37,182 nucleotides of DNA, taken from Pseudomonadota bacterium. Its GTDB lineage: Bacteria; Pseudomonadota; Alphaproteobacteria; Caulobacterales; Caulobacteraceae. The DNA is taken from positions 1 to 37,182 of the forward strand of contig JAEYNH010000002.1 of NCBI GenBank assembly GCA_023412655.1. The letters run 5' to 3'. Within the stretch, counting starts at the first letter, position 1; the number at the start of each line of letters is the position of its first letter. The position numbers and the translations under genes are program-made. This document shows, piece after piece, positions 7,735 through 14,997 of the stretch. The notes under the pieces were generated by a model. It was not told the DNA's origin. It searched no databases and saw only the letters and a program-made list of their open reading frames with translations.

Positions 7735-7800
7735 TTATCCCGTGTAACTCGTCGGCTTGCCGCCGGTCAGGCGAGTCACTTCGAGTCTCGTTCTGGCCAT
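7735..7800 (-). CDS. Possible 21-residue leader peptide upstream of gadB
   Basis: An ATG at 7798-7800 is preceded by GGAGG with five bases spacing, the strongest ribosome site seen in this part of the window. The frame encodes 21 residues, beginning MARTRLEVTRLTGG and ending SYTG, then TAA at 7735-7737. Its stop lies 146 bases before gadB on the same strand and is followed at once by an 8-bp hairpin. It is rich in Arg and Thr with one Glu, so it is not an obvious glutamate-sensing leader. It could instead be a remnant of a lost gene start. I do not recognise the peptide. Confidence 0.4.
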   Translation of the reverse strand: MARTRLEVTRLTGGKPTSYTG

Positions 7801-8244
7801 GAGCACCTCCGTCATCGGGTTGTGCGCCCGATCAAGAAGGGCGGCGCTGTATACAACTCACAGATTGGGTAATGGGGTTCCACAACCTGTCGCTGTATCG
7901 CTGATGCGCCAAGCGCAGGCTTTCTAGGGGAGGGGGCGGGCGGGACGCATTTGATGTCACCCGTGATTTCGGCGGCGCCGACTACGGGACAGAATGCTCG
8001 GCCGCCTCGCGTTCAGGTCAGGGTGGAGCGACGCCAATCGGCGGAGGTTCGAAAGACGGACCTCGTCCAGGGGGACGTGGACTGCTCACGCCTACGCAGG
8101 AGGAAGGCGCCGCCCGCGCGCCTGGACTCGGGTCTGGGATGACTCGCATCGGCTTCTTACTAGCCGCCGCCGCACGGACGTTCTGCTGTCGGGCCCGCAC
8201 AGGGTCCGCTCCTGACGCACTGCCGCCGCCGGCCGCCCGTAAGC

Positions 8245-8952
8245 CTACCACGGCACGGTCTTGCCCTCCCGGTCCAGGAAGCGAAGGCCGGGCGTCCCCT
8301 GCTGGGCCGCCAGGACGTCAACGATGCTCGGCATCGCCTCCTCGGCGGTGACCGGCGCCCTGGCGCCGCCCAGCTCGGTGCGGATCCATCCCGGCGCCAT
8401 GAGGATCACCGCATGCTCCGGGCGCCGGCCGGCCAAGCTCGCCATCGCCTGGTTCAAGGCCGCCTTGCTGGCCCTGTAGACATCGTTCACCCCGTTGCCG
8501 TTGTTGGCGATGCTGCCCTGGCCGGAGGACATGGCGCCGATGACGCCCCCCGGCCGGGCCAGGGCCCCAAGCGCCTCCGCCGCCCGCATGACGCCCAGCA
8601 CATTGGTCGACATGACGTCGACGAATTCCTCGGTGGAAACCTCGGCCATGGTGTCCGTGGGCCGGCTGTTCACGATCCCGGCGTTGACGAAGACAATATC
8701 GAAGGCACGGCCCGCCAGCCGCTCGGCCAGACGGCGGATCGCCCCGGCGTCGGTGATATCGAGTGTCTCCACCTCGACGCGGTCCGGGCGTTCCGCGGCG
8801 AGGTCGTGAAGGGGGCTGCCCGGGCCGCGAACCGTCCCCACCACGCGCCAGCCACGCTCCGCGAACTCGGCCGCCATCGCCTGGCCCAGGCCCCGGGACG
8901 CCCCCACAATGAGGACCGAACCGGCCCCGTCCGAAGATCCCAGTTCGCTCAT
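8245..8952 (-). CDS. SDR-family oxidoreductase
   Basis: Short-chain dehydrogenase/reductase of 235 residues with an NAD(P)-binding Rossmann fold. The cofactor motif GASRGLG is at residues 17-23 and the NAG motif at 89-91. The catalytic set is N116, S141/S142, Y158 and K162 in the YRASK sequence. The overall pattern resembles the C-factor/sniffer-like subgroup, in which NSRPTDT follows the NAG motif. Substrate cannot be inferred. ATG 8952 is preceded by GGGAG at about seven bases. It is transcribed alone, on the same strand as gadB but about 650 bases upstream of it, and its own upstream side borders a decayed hydrolase gene. Confidence 0.88.
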   Translation of the reverse strand: MSELGSSDGAGSVLIVGASRGLGQAMAAEFAERGWRVVGTVRGPGSPLHDLAAERPDRVEVETLDITDAGAIRRLAERLAGRAFDIVFVNAGIVNSRPTDTMAEVSTEEFVDVMSTNVLGVMRAAEALGALARPGGVIGAMSSGQGSIANNGNGVNDVYRASKAALNQAMASLAGRRPEHAVILMAPGWIRTELGGARAPVTAEEAMPSIVDVLAAQQGTPGLRFLDREGKTVPW

Positions 8953-9068
8953 CCCGGTCTCCCATGTCGCATGCCGACGTTATGCGCCGGGGTGAGGCGG
9001 CGACGCCAGACATTATGAAGCGGGCGCAGTTTGGACGTCGCCCCCTGGCGGCATCGTCACGCTCATGA

Positions 9069-9431
9069 ACCTATTCTTATCTAACGCTAGGAATTGTAGC
9101 GGCGAGTGAGATCCTCGCGCACCCTGACGAGACACGACGCTTCGCATGGGGCCATCCCTATAAGCGCTGGGCGTCCTTCTTCAGACTGTCGGTCCAGCGG
9201 GAACTGCTCAGCAGCCGCGCGCGCACTTACATCCTGGCGGGCACGGCAGACGCCAGCGTCCCCATCTTGTCCACGGAGATCGCCGTGGCGGAGCTGACCG
9301 CCGCCGGACGCGATGTCACCGTGCGCCGTCTACCCGGACGCGACCACAGCCTAAGACCGCTCGGCGACGCGTCGTGGACGGCCCTAAACGCCGAGTACGA
9401 GCGAATCTTCGCATGGTTCTGGGCAAGATGA
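9069..9431 (+). pseudogene. 5'-truncated alpha/beta-hydrolase remnant
   Basis: The + frame from 9069 (just after a TGA at 9066-9068) to a TGA at 9429-9431 is open for 120 codons. It reads as the C-terminal third of an alpha/beta hydrolase: FAWGHPYKRWASFF, then YILAGTADASVPI (strand with the acid-loop Asp), then RLPGRDHSL carrying the catalytic-His position, and EYERIFAWF near the end. No ATG, GTG or TTG precedes the hydrolase similarity, and the nucleophile elbow and oxyanion region are missing. The missing 5' half is not in the adjacent 120 bases, which lead into the divergent SDR gene. I infer a deletion remnant, possibly a scar of rearrangement. Confidence 0.65.
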
Positions 9432-9523
9432 CCCCGCGCCCCACCGATCCGCTGCGTAAGCGAATCAAGGCCGCCTCCGTCCACTGCCGACCTCGGGACG
9501 GGAAGGGGAATGACCGATTCCGG

Positions 9524-9555
9524 ATGCGACTCGCTGGGTCGCGTCCGAGTCGCAT
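9524..9555. repeat. Perfect 10-bp inverted repeat
   Basis: ATGCGACTCG (9524-9533) and CGAGTCGCAT (9546-9555) are exact reverse complements separated by 12 bases. There is no T-run on either strand. It lies in a 225-base gene-free stretch between the hydrolase remnant and the ABM gene. It could be a protein-binding site, a transcript hairpin or a scar of an element. Nothing else was recognised between 9432 and 9620. Confidence 0.6.
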
Positions 9556-9623
9556 GGACTGCGAAAAGGGACAGTTAATGGCCGCCTCGATCTTCGCCTA
9601 AGGAATATTATCGGAAATTCGGA

Positions 9624-9641
9624 GGCCGGACGTGGCCGGCT
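9624..9641 (-). terminator. Weak candidate terminator after the hydrolase-ABM pair
   Basis: GCCGG (9625-9629) and CCGGC (9636-9640) form a 5-bp stem with a 6-base loop, extended by one G-T pair. It begins about 16 bases past the ABM stop on the - strand. It is followed by an AT-richer stretch but no clean T-run, so it is at best a weak terminator. Confidence 0.3.
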
Positions 9642-9656
9642 GAAGGAACCGCGCGG

Positions 9657-9953
9657 CTACACCACCTTCTTCAGCGTCAGCGCAAACTCGGTCTCCGCGA
9701 CGTTCTTCACGCCGTTGGCGTGGAAATGCTGGATGTGAGGCCCGTGCTCGTGATGCTTCATGCGAGCCTCCACCGACGACCATTCCTCGATGAATACGAA
9801 GTGGCCTGGCTCATCGATCCGCTCCAGCAGCTCGTAGCGGATGTTGCCGTCCTCATGACGTGACGGCTCCACGAGGACCATCAGATCACGACGCAGCTCG
9901 TCTTCCTTGCCCGCGTCGGCCCTCAGCCCCACGACGACCAACAGCTCGCTCAT
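9657..9953 (-). CDS. ABM-domain (putative quinol/antibiotic biosynthesis monooxygenase) protein
   Basis: A 98-residue single-domain ABM/YgiN-type protein: LVVVGLRADAGKEDELR at the N terminus, then RHEDGNIRYELLERIDEPGHF, a FIEEWSSVEARMKHH segment and the closing HIQHFHANG. Such dimeric proteins monooxygenate quinols or aromatics without cofactor, though many have no known substrate. The start at 9953 is chosen because GGAG lies eight bases upstream and the domain begins there; the frame can be extended to 10007 without gain. It follows the YcaC-like hydrolase gene by 64 bases on the same strand, suggesting a two-gene operon. Confidence 0.88.
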   Translation of the reverse strand: MSELLVVVGLRADAGKEDELRRDLMVLVEPSRHEDGNIRYELLERIDEPGHFVFIEEWSSVEARMKHHEHGPHIQHFHANGVKNVAETEFALTLKKVV

Positions 9954-10017
9954 TCCCGTTCTCCTTGCGCGACCGGCGGCGACAGCACTCGCCATCGCCG
10001 CCCTCATGAATGGCCGA

Positions 10018-10659
10018 TCAGGCCGCGTGGCTCGCTTGAGCCTTCTCCGGATTGAAGCCGTCGAAGCTCTCGAACACGCCCATGAACCCGGGCACGGTCG
10101 CCTCGCGCGCCCAGTCGCGTTGCAGCTCGCAGTAGAGCTGGACGCGGCTGATCAGCCTGCCGCCCGCCTGCTCGATGCGGCGCAGCGCCATTTCGTGCGC
10201 GGCGAGCGAGGTTCCACCGACGGCGTCAACCGGGACGTAGACCTCATAGCCCTCCTGGATCGCGTCGAGCGCCGGGAAGGTCAGGCACGCCTCCGTCCAG
10301 AGTGCGGTCATGATGAGCTTGCGGCGGCCCAACGCCTTGACCGCCGCCTTGAAGTCTGTGTCCTCCCAGCTGTTGATCGAGGTCCGGTCGTAGGTCGGCA
10401 GATGACCGATCACGTCCTGCAGCTCCTGGATCGGCGGCTTGTTACGGCCGGTCGCGACGTTCACCGTCGAGTGGATGATCGGGACGTCGAAGTTAACTGT
10501 CGCCTTGGCGGTGCTCACGATATTGAACACCAGCTCATCACGCGGCATCGAGCGGATCGAGGACACCTGGATCGGCTGGTAGTCGATAATGATGAGAGCG
10601 GCGTTCTCCGGGGTGAGGAGATGGTCCGTCAGCGGATTGCGGATGGGTTCACTGGCCAT
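10018..10659 (-). CDS. YcaC-like isochorismatase-family hydrolase
   Basis: Cysteine hydrolase of the isochorismatase-like superfamily, 213 residues. Placing it by memory beside E. coli YcaC gives a triad of D26 (ALIIIDYQP), R92 (TYDRTSINSW) and C125 (TALWTEACLTFPALDA). The CELQRDW segment near residue 175 also matches the YcaC group. Natural substrates of YcaC-type enzymes are poorly known; isochorismate itself is unlikely. The gene reads away from the LysR gene with about 119 bases between starts, a layout in which the LysR protein usually controls its divergent neighbour. The ribosome site is weak. Confidence 0.88.
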   Translation of the reverse strand: MASEPIRNPLTDHLLTPENAALIIIDYQPIQVSSIRSMPRDELVFNIVSTAKATVNFDVPIIHSTVNVATGRNKPPIQELQDVIGHLPTYDRTSINSWEDTDFKAAVKALGRRKLIMTALWTEACLTFPALDAIQEGYEVYVPVDAVGGTSLAAHEMALRRIEQAGGRLISRVQLYCELQRDWAREATVPGFMGVFESFDGFNPEKAQASHAA

Positions 10660-10778
10660 GTCTTGAGGTTGTCCCTTTGGTTCGCCGTTGCGGTGGATCG
10701 GGCGTCCTCGGGATCTATAGTTGAGACGAAACCGTCGAAAGATTGCCTGTGGAGACGCAGCGTCCTACAGACAGGACG

Positions 10779-11714
10779 ATGCGGGATCTGAACGACCTCT
10801 ACTACTTTGCGGCAGTGGTGGACCACGGCGGCTTCTCTTCCGCGGGTCGCGCGCTCGGCGTCCAGAAATCCCGCCTCAGCCGCCGCATTCTGCTTCTTGA
10901 GGAGCGCCTCGGCGCACGTCTGCTGAACCGCTCCTCGCGCCGGTTCTCGGTGACGGAGGTCGGACGGGAGTTCTACGAGCGTTGCGTCGCCATGATCGTC
11001 GAAGCGGAGGCGGCCGAAGAGGTGGTGGCAAAGGTCCAGGCCGAGCCGCGGGGCCTTGTGCGGATGAGCTGTCCGACCGGGCTGCTGTCCTTCCAGTTCG
11101 GCGCAATGGTCGCGCGCTTCATGGTGGAGCATCCGGGCATAAGGGTGGAACTCGAGAGCACAAACCGTCGCGTCGACGTCATCGCGGAGGGGTTCGATCT
11201 CGCGATCCGCGTGCGGGTTCCTCCGCTGGAGCCGAGCGATCTCATAATGAAGCGGCTCGATGACAGCGCCCAATGCCTCGTGGCGGCGCCTTCGCTGATC
11301 CACGGTCGCACCATCCGGTCGCCCGAGGACCTGGGCGGTCTGCAGAGCCTCGATCAGACCCGCTCAAGTCGTGAGCATGTCTGGGAGCTGCACCACGCCG
11401 ACGGTCAGGTGGCGGCCGTGCCGCATTCGCCGCGGCTGGTGACGGACGACATGGCTGTTCTCCGCGATGCCGCCGCCGCAGGCGTCGGCGCCGTGCAGTT
11501 GCCCACCATATCCGTATGGGATGACGTGAGGAGCGGACGGCTCGTCCACGTCCTTCCGGACTGGCGTCCCCGCGCAGCGGTCGTTCACGCGGTTTACCCG
11601 TCGCGACGCGGCCTGCTTCCCTCCGTCCGCACCCTCGTTGATTTCCTCGCGCGCGAGTGCGCCGCGCAACGCGCACGGGCCGACGAGGTCTTGCCCCCTG
11701 CCCCGCGATACTGA
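10779..11714 (+). CDS. LysR-family transcriptional regulator
   Basis: A 311-residue LysR-type regulator: winged HTH at about residues 1-60 (DLNDLYYFAAVVDHGGFSSA, then SRLSRRI) and a periplasmic-binding-like effector domain from about residue 90. ATG 10779 is chosen because MRDLNDLYYF is the typical family start. Upstream in-frame TTG 10743 and GTG 10749 would add ten or so unmatched residues. It is divergent from the YcaC-like hydrolase and ABM genes and likely controls them and itself. In the intergenic region GACG and CGTC (10714-10730 area) form a short inverted repeat that could be part of an operator, but no clear T-N11-A box stands out. Confidence 0.93.
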   Translation: MRDLNDLYYFAAVVDHGGFSSAGRALGVQKSRLSRRILLLEERLGARLLNRSSRRFSVTEVGREFYERCVAMIVEAEAAEEVVAKVQAEPRGLVRMSCPTGLLSFQFGAMVARFMVEHPGIRVELESTNRRVDVIAEGFDLAIRVRVPPLEPSDLIMKRLDDSAQCLVAAPSLIHGRTIRSPEDLGGLQSLDQTRSSREHVWELHHADGQVAAVPHSPRLVTDDMAVLRDAAAAGVGAVQLPTISVWDDVRSGRLVHVLPDWRPRAAVVHAVYPSRRGLLPSVRTLVDFLARECAAQRARADEVLPPAPRY

Positions 11715-11873
11715 ATCGCGTCGAGGTCTAGTCCATGGGATGCGGCGGCGCCTTTTCACGCCACCGGCCGTTTGGTTGGCTGGCGGCTGCGCATGTAGCC
11801 GTTGGAGTCGTTCAGCTCGGCGTCAGGAACGTCGGGCCAAGCTCGGCTGAGGTTTCCAGGCTCCGGGTTCCGC

Positions 11874-12596
11874 ATGACTGATCGCAACATCCTCATCCCC
11901 GCCGTGGCGGCGGCCGCGATCCTGGCTGTCGGCGGCGCTGTGGCCGGCGCGTTCATCGGCGGCGGCATCGAGAACGCCAGCGGCGGCAACCGCGCGGTCA
12001 CGGTCCGAGGCCTGTCCGAGCGCATCGTCAAGGCGGATTTGGCCGTCCTGCCGTTGAAGTTCGCGGCGGCCGGCGACGACCTGCAGGCGGTCCAGGCTGA
12101 TATTGACGGCGACACCGCCGCTGTCCGGCGTTTCCTGGCCGCCCAGGGGTATCAGGACGCGGAGATCGACCTCGGCCGCCTGGAAATGACCGACCAGTAT
12201 GCGCGCGAGTACCAGCAGCAGAACGTCGCCGCCCGGTACCGGGTGGCCCAGACCGTGATTGTGCGGACCAGCAACGTGGACCGGGTCCAGACCACCACGC
12301 GGCAGCTCGACCAGCTGATCCGGCAAGGCGTCGTTCTGCAGGATTACAACGGTCCGTCGTACCTCTTCACCAAGCTGAACGATGTGCGGCCGGCGATGAT
12401 CGCCGAGGCCACGGCGCGCGCCCGCACCGGAGCCCAGCAGTTCGCGCGCGACTCCGGCGCGAAGCTCGGTGGCATCCGCTCGGCGACCCAAGGCTCGTTC
12501 GAGATTCTGGGCCGGGACGACGTCGGCTACGACCCCGCCTCGCAGGTGTTCAAAAAGATCCGGGTCGTGACCACAGTGAGCTACGCCTTGCGTTGA
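11874..12596 (+). CDS. SIMPL-domain envelope protein
   Basis: A 240-residue protein of the SIMPL/DUF541 (YggE-like) family. Residues 7-29 are a hydrophobic Ala/Gly-rich segment, acting as a signal anchor or uncleaved signal peptide. The domain begins with the typical RAVTVRGLSERIVKADLAVL and closes with VRVVTTVSYALR-like strands (KKIRVVTTVSYALR). A central region YRVAQTVIVRTSNVDRVQ matches the family. Function is only loosely known: E. coli YggE lowers oxidative stress. The ATG at 11874 is preceded by a poor ribosome site. It stands alone, 160 bases after the LysR gene, and nothing was recognised in that gap. Confidence 0.85.
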   Translation: MTDRNILIPAVAAAAILAVGGAVAGAFIGGGIENASGGNRAVTVRGLSERIVKADLAVLPLKFAAAGDDLQAVQADIDGDTAAVRRFLAAQGYQDAEIDLGRLEMTDQYAREYQQQNVAARYRVAQTVIVRTSNVDRVQTTTRQLDQLIRQGVVLQDYNGPSYLFTKLNDVRPAMIAEATARARTGAQQFARDSGAKLGGIRSATQGSFEILGRDDVGYDPASQVFKKIRVVTTVSYALR

Positions 12597-12651
12597 GGCG
12601 CCGGCGTACGGGCCAGCTCAGAGGGTTCTTGCGGGCTGACAGCGCCGCCAC

Positions 12652-12684
12652 CATATGTTAAGTAAATACTGTACACTATAGGAG
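12652..12684 (+). promoter_or_regulatory. AT-rich promoter/operator candidate before the secreted protein gene
   Basis: A conspicuous AT-rich patch in otherwise GC-rich DNA directly precedes the gene at 12691. It contains the palindrome AGTAAATACT, then TACACT as a possible -10, and runs straight into the ribosome site GGAG (12681-12684, six bases before ATG). No good -35 was found at standard spacing, so it may be an operator, an AT-rich leader or a promoter with an activator. Confidence 0.35.
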
Positions 12685-12690
12685 TTCCGC

Positions 12691-13182
12691 ATGCGCACCC
12701 TCGTCATTGCGACCGCCGCGCTTCTCGCGAGCGGCGCCGCCGCCATCGCCGCCCCCGCGACCGTGTCCGTGGCCATCGGCCCCGAGCTGCAGCAGAAGGC
12801 CGAGAAGACCTATGGCGTCCGGGAGACCGCCCGTCTCGCCGAGGATCTGCGTCAGGACGTGGAACGCGCCCTCGCCCGCTCCGGCGTCCATCAGGACGCC
12901 CGGGTGGAGCTGGTGATCACCGACGCCAAACCGAATCGCCCGACCTTCAAGCAGCTGGGCGACACGCCTGGCCTGTCCATGGAGAGCTTCGGCGTCGGTG
13001 GCGCCAGCATCGAGGGCCGCATCATCGCCGCGGACGGCTCGGTGACCCCGGTAAGCTATCGCTGGTACGAGAGCGACATCCGGCAGGCCTATGGCGACTG
13101 GGTCTGGTCGGACGCTCAGGTCACGTTCAATCGGTTCGCCTCGCGCCTGGCGCGCAACGACGCCAGGCTGGCGCAGAACTGA
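12691..13182 (+). CDS. Secreted protein of unknown function
   Basis: I do not recognise this 163-residue protein. It opens with a clear signal peptide (MRTLVIATAALLASGAAA then AIAAPA as likely cleavage region). The mature part has an acidic/basic helix with AEDLRQDVERAL, a strand VELVITDAKPNRP, a Gly-rich SFGVGGASIEGRI and a C-terminal SYRWYESDIRQAYGDWVW followed by a Ser/Arg helix. The pattern of a short helix, VELVITDA strand and later beta strands recalls small lipoprotein-like envelope domains, but it has no lipobox Cys. It has a good GGAG ribosome site and ends just before a strong terminator, so it is a monocistronic unit. Confidence 0.8.
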   Translation: MRTLVIATAALLASGAAAIAAPATVSVAIGPELQQKAEKTYGVRETARLAEDLRQDVERALARSGVHQDARVELVITDAKPNRPTFKQLGDTPGLSMESFGVGGASIEGRIIAADGSVTPVSYRWYESDIRQAYGDWVWSDAQVTFNRFASRLARNDARLAQN

Positions 13183-13212
13183 TCTCCTGACGCACCAGCT
13201 TGCGCCTTGCGA

Positions 13213-13244
13213 CGGCGCGCGGTCTGATCGCCGCGCGCCGTTTT
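13213..13244 (+). terminator. Strong intrinsic terminator
   Basis: A perfect 10-bp GC stem, CGGCGCGCGG (13213-13222) and CCGCGCGCCG (13231-13240), with an 8-base loop is followed at once by TTTT. It lies 31 bases past the stop of the secreted-protein gene and 22 bases before mazG, so it separates the two transcripts. Confidence 0.85.
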
Positions 13245-13266
13245 CGCATCACGCCCAGAGCAAAAC

Positions 13267-14079
13267 ATGACCCGCCCTGCCCCGCCGGCCGACCTGCGGC
13301 CCATCGACCGCCTGCTGGCCATCATGGCCCGCCTGCGCGATCGCGAGGACGGCTGCCCGTGGGACCAGCAGCAGACCTTCGCCACCATCGCCCCGTACAC
13401 GGTCGAGGAGGCCTATGAGGTGGCGGACGCCATAGAGCGGGGTGATCTGGGCGACCTCAAGGAAGAGCTGGGCGACCTGCTGCTGCAGGTCGTGTTCCAT
13501 GCCCGTATGGCTGAAGAACAGGGTGTCTTCGGCTTCGAGGACGTGGCCCGGGCGATCAACGACAAGATGGTGCGCCGCCACCCTCACGTCTTCAGCGACG
13601 AGGCCTATGGCTCGATCGGGGAGCAGAAGGCCGGGTGGGAGGCCCTGAAGGCGCAGGAGCGCGCCAGCAAGGGCGCACAGGCGAGCCTGCTGGACGATGT
13701 GCCCGTGGGCCTGCCCGCGCTTACCCGGGCGGTGAAGCTCTCGAAGCGGGCGGCGGGCGTGGGCTTCGTCTGGCCCACGGTGCAGGATGTGATGGCCAAG
13801 CTGCACGAGGAAGTGGCCGAGCTGGTCCGCGAGGTGGACGCGGGCGACCTGGAGAAGGCCCGCCACGAAATGGGCGACGTGCTGTTCGTGGTGGCCAACC
13901 TGGCGCGCACCCTCGACGTCGATCCCGAAGACGCGCTCCGCTACACCAACGCCAAATTCGCCCGTCGCTTCCGCTACATCGAGCAACGGCTGGCCGAGCG
14001 GGGCAAGACACCCGACCAGTCCGACCTGGCGGAGATGGACGCCCTCTGGGACGAGGCCAAGGCGGCCGAGAAGGCCTAG
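13267..14079 (+). CDS. mazG: Nucleoside triphosphate pyrophosphohydrolase MazG
   Basis: All-alpha NTP pyrophosphohydrolase hydrolysing (d)NTPs to NMP and PPi, thought to clean up abnormal nucleotides and to affect ppGpp levels; 270 residues. Two MazG repeats are seen: the N-terminal one with CPWDQQQTF, TVEEAYEVADAI and KEELGDLLLQVVFHA (metal-binding EExxD/E and ExxD), and a second from about residue 165 with KLHEEVAELVREV and HEMGDVLFVVANLAR. ATG 13267 has only a weak ribosome site. It faces the M28 peptidase gene, and their stop codons share one CTAG. The hfq/hflX context next to mazG is common in alphaproteobacteria. Confidence 0.94.
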   Translation: MTRPAPPADLRPIDRLLAIMARLRDREDGCPWDQQQTFATIAPYTVEEAYEVADAIERGDLGDLKEELGDLLLQVVFHARMAEEQGVFGFEDVARAINDKMVRRHPHVFSDEAYGSIGEQKAGWEALKAQERASKGAQASLLDDVPVGLPALTRAVKLSKRAAGVGFVWPTVQDVMAKLHEEVAELVREVDAGDLEKARHEMGDVLFVVANLARTLDVDPEDALRYTNAKFARRFRYIEQRLAERGKTPDQSDLAEMDALWDEAKAAEKA

Positions 14080-14993
14080 CCCCGATGCGCCTCGCGGGCG
14101 ATGGCGTCGAGATCGGCGTCGAAGCGCCGCGCGGCCTGGACGAGGGTCGCCACGGAGCGGGCATAGAAGGCCGGATCGATCTTCTCGAAGTCGTCGCCGG
14201 GGCGATGGTAGTCGGGATGATCCTCCACACCGAAGTAGACGAAAGGCGTCCCTGCGGCGTGGAAGGCGCCGTGGTCCGATCCGAACGTCCAGTCGTCCGA
14301 GCCCTTCCAGGGCGGGCCGTCGTGACCCGACTTCAGCGTGACGGGCGCCTCCGCCGCCAGCGCGTCAAAACGCGGCTTCAGGAATGGATAGTGATGCGCC
14401 CCGGCGACATAGAGTTCGCCCTTGTCGCCCCGGGCCACCATGTCGAGGTTCATCGCCAGGGCGATACGCGACATCGGGATCGCGGGAGCGGTGACGAAGG
14501 CCTTAGCGCCCAGCAGGCCGCGCTCCTCACCGTCCCACAGGGCGATCAGCACCGTATGCTGCGGCGGCGTCTTGCGGAACGCCTCAGCGACGGCCAGGAC
14601 GGCGGCGACGCCCGAGGCGTTGTCGTCCGCGCCGTTGTAGATCTCGCCGCGCTGGACCCCCAGGTGGTCGTAGTGGGCCGAGACCACCAGCACCCGATCG
14701 CTCCCCGAACGGCCCGGGATCACCCCCAGCAGGTTCACGCCGGAGACAACACCTCCGCGCCCCTCCGCCGTGAACGGATGCTCGAAGGCGCCGCGCACGG
14801 GTTGGACGCCGATCGCCCGCAGGCGTTCCACGAGGTAGGCCCGGGCGCGCGCCGAGCCCGGCTGGCCTATGCCCCGGCCCTGCATGTCATCGGCCGAGAG
14901 CACGCGCAGGTCCTTGAGGGCCGGGGGCTCAGCCGCCGGCGCCGCGCCGATGCAGAGAACGGCGGCGATCAGGCTGGTCAGGGTCTTCATCAT
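14076..14993 (-). CDS. M28-family zinc metallopeptidase (secreted aminopeptidase-like)
   Basis: A 305-residue exported protein with an N-terminal signal peptide (residues 1 to about 21, ending GAAPAAE). Zinc-site motifs of family M28 are SAHYDHLG (H107), GADDNASG (121-128), WDGEERGLLGA with the catalytic and ligand Glu pair (E156/E157), NLDMV (D184) and a late H in DYHRPGDDF. It probably releases N-terminal residues from peptides in the periplasm or outside; the substrate is unknown. It starts four bases after the hflX stop, likely as the last gene of the hfq-hflX transcript. Two ATGs (14993, 14990) are adjacent and cannot be told apart. Confidence 0.9.
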   Translation of the reverse strand: MMKTLTSLIAAVLCIGAAPAAEPPALKDLRVLSADDMQGRGIGQPGSARARAYLVERLRAIGVQPVRGAFEHPFTAEGRGGVVSGVNLLGVIPGRSGSDRVLVVSAHYDHLGVQRGEIYNGADDNASGVAAVLAVAEAFRKTPPQHTVLIALWDGEERGLLGAKAFVTAPAIPMSRIALAMNLDMVARGDKGELYVAGAHHYPFLKPRFDALAAEAPVTLKSGHDGPPWKGSDDWTFGSDHGAFHAAGTPFVYFGVEDHPDYHRPGDDFEKIDPAFYARSVATLVQAARRFDADLDAIAREAHRG

Positions 14994-14997
14994 CGCC

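Larger units (their letters stand above)
7589..8244. other. 656-base region between gadB and the SDR gene
   Basis: No convincing full-length gene lies here. The gadB-proximal part (7600-7860) holds a 21-codon ORF with a strong ribosome site, a hairpin just after it, and a second possible 16-codon ORF on the - strand (ATG at 7672 region, GAGG upstream). A perfect palindrome TGTATACA lies at 7848-7855 and could contain a -10-like TATACA on the - strand, but I see no matching -35. Bases 7900-8240 hold nothing I can interpret: open frames there are short, Arg-rich and unlike known proteins. Confidence 0.5.

Noticed and set aside
7951..8251. Short open frames in the gap before the SDR gene
   Set aside because: Arg-rich, no ribosome sites, unlike any protein I know; typical of non-coding high-GC DNA.
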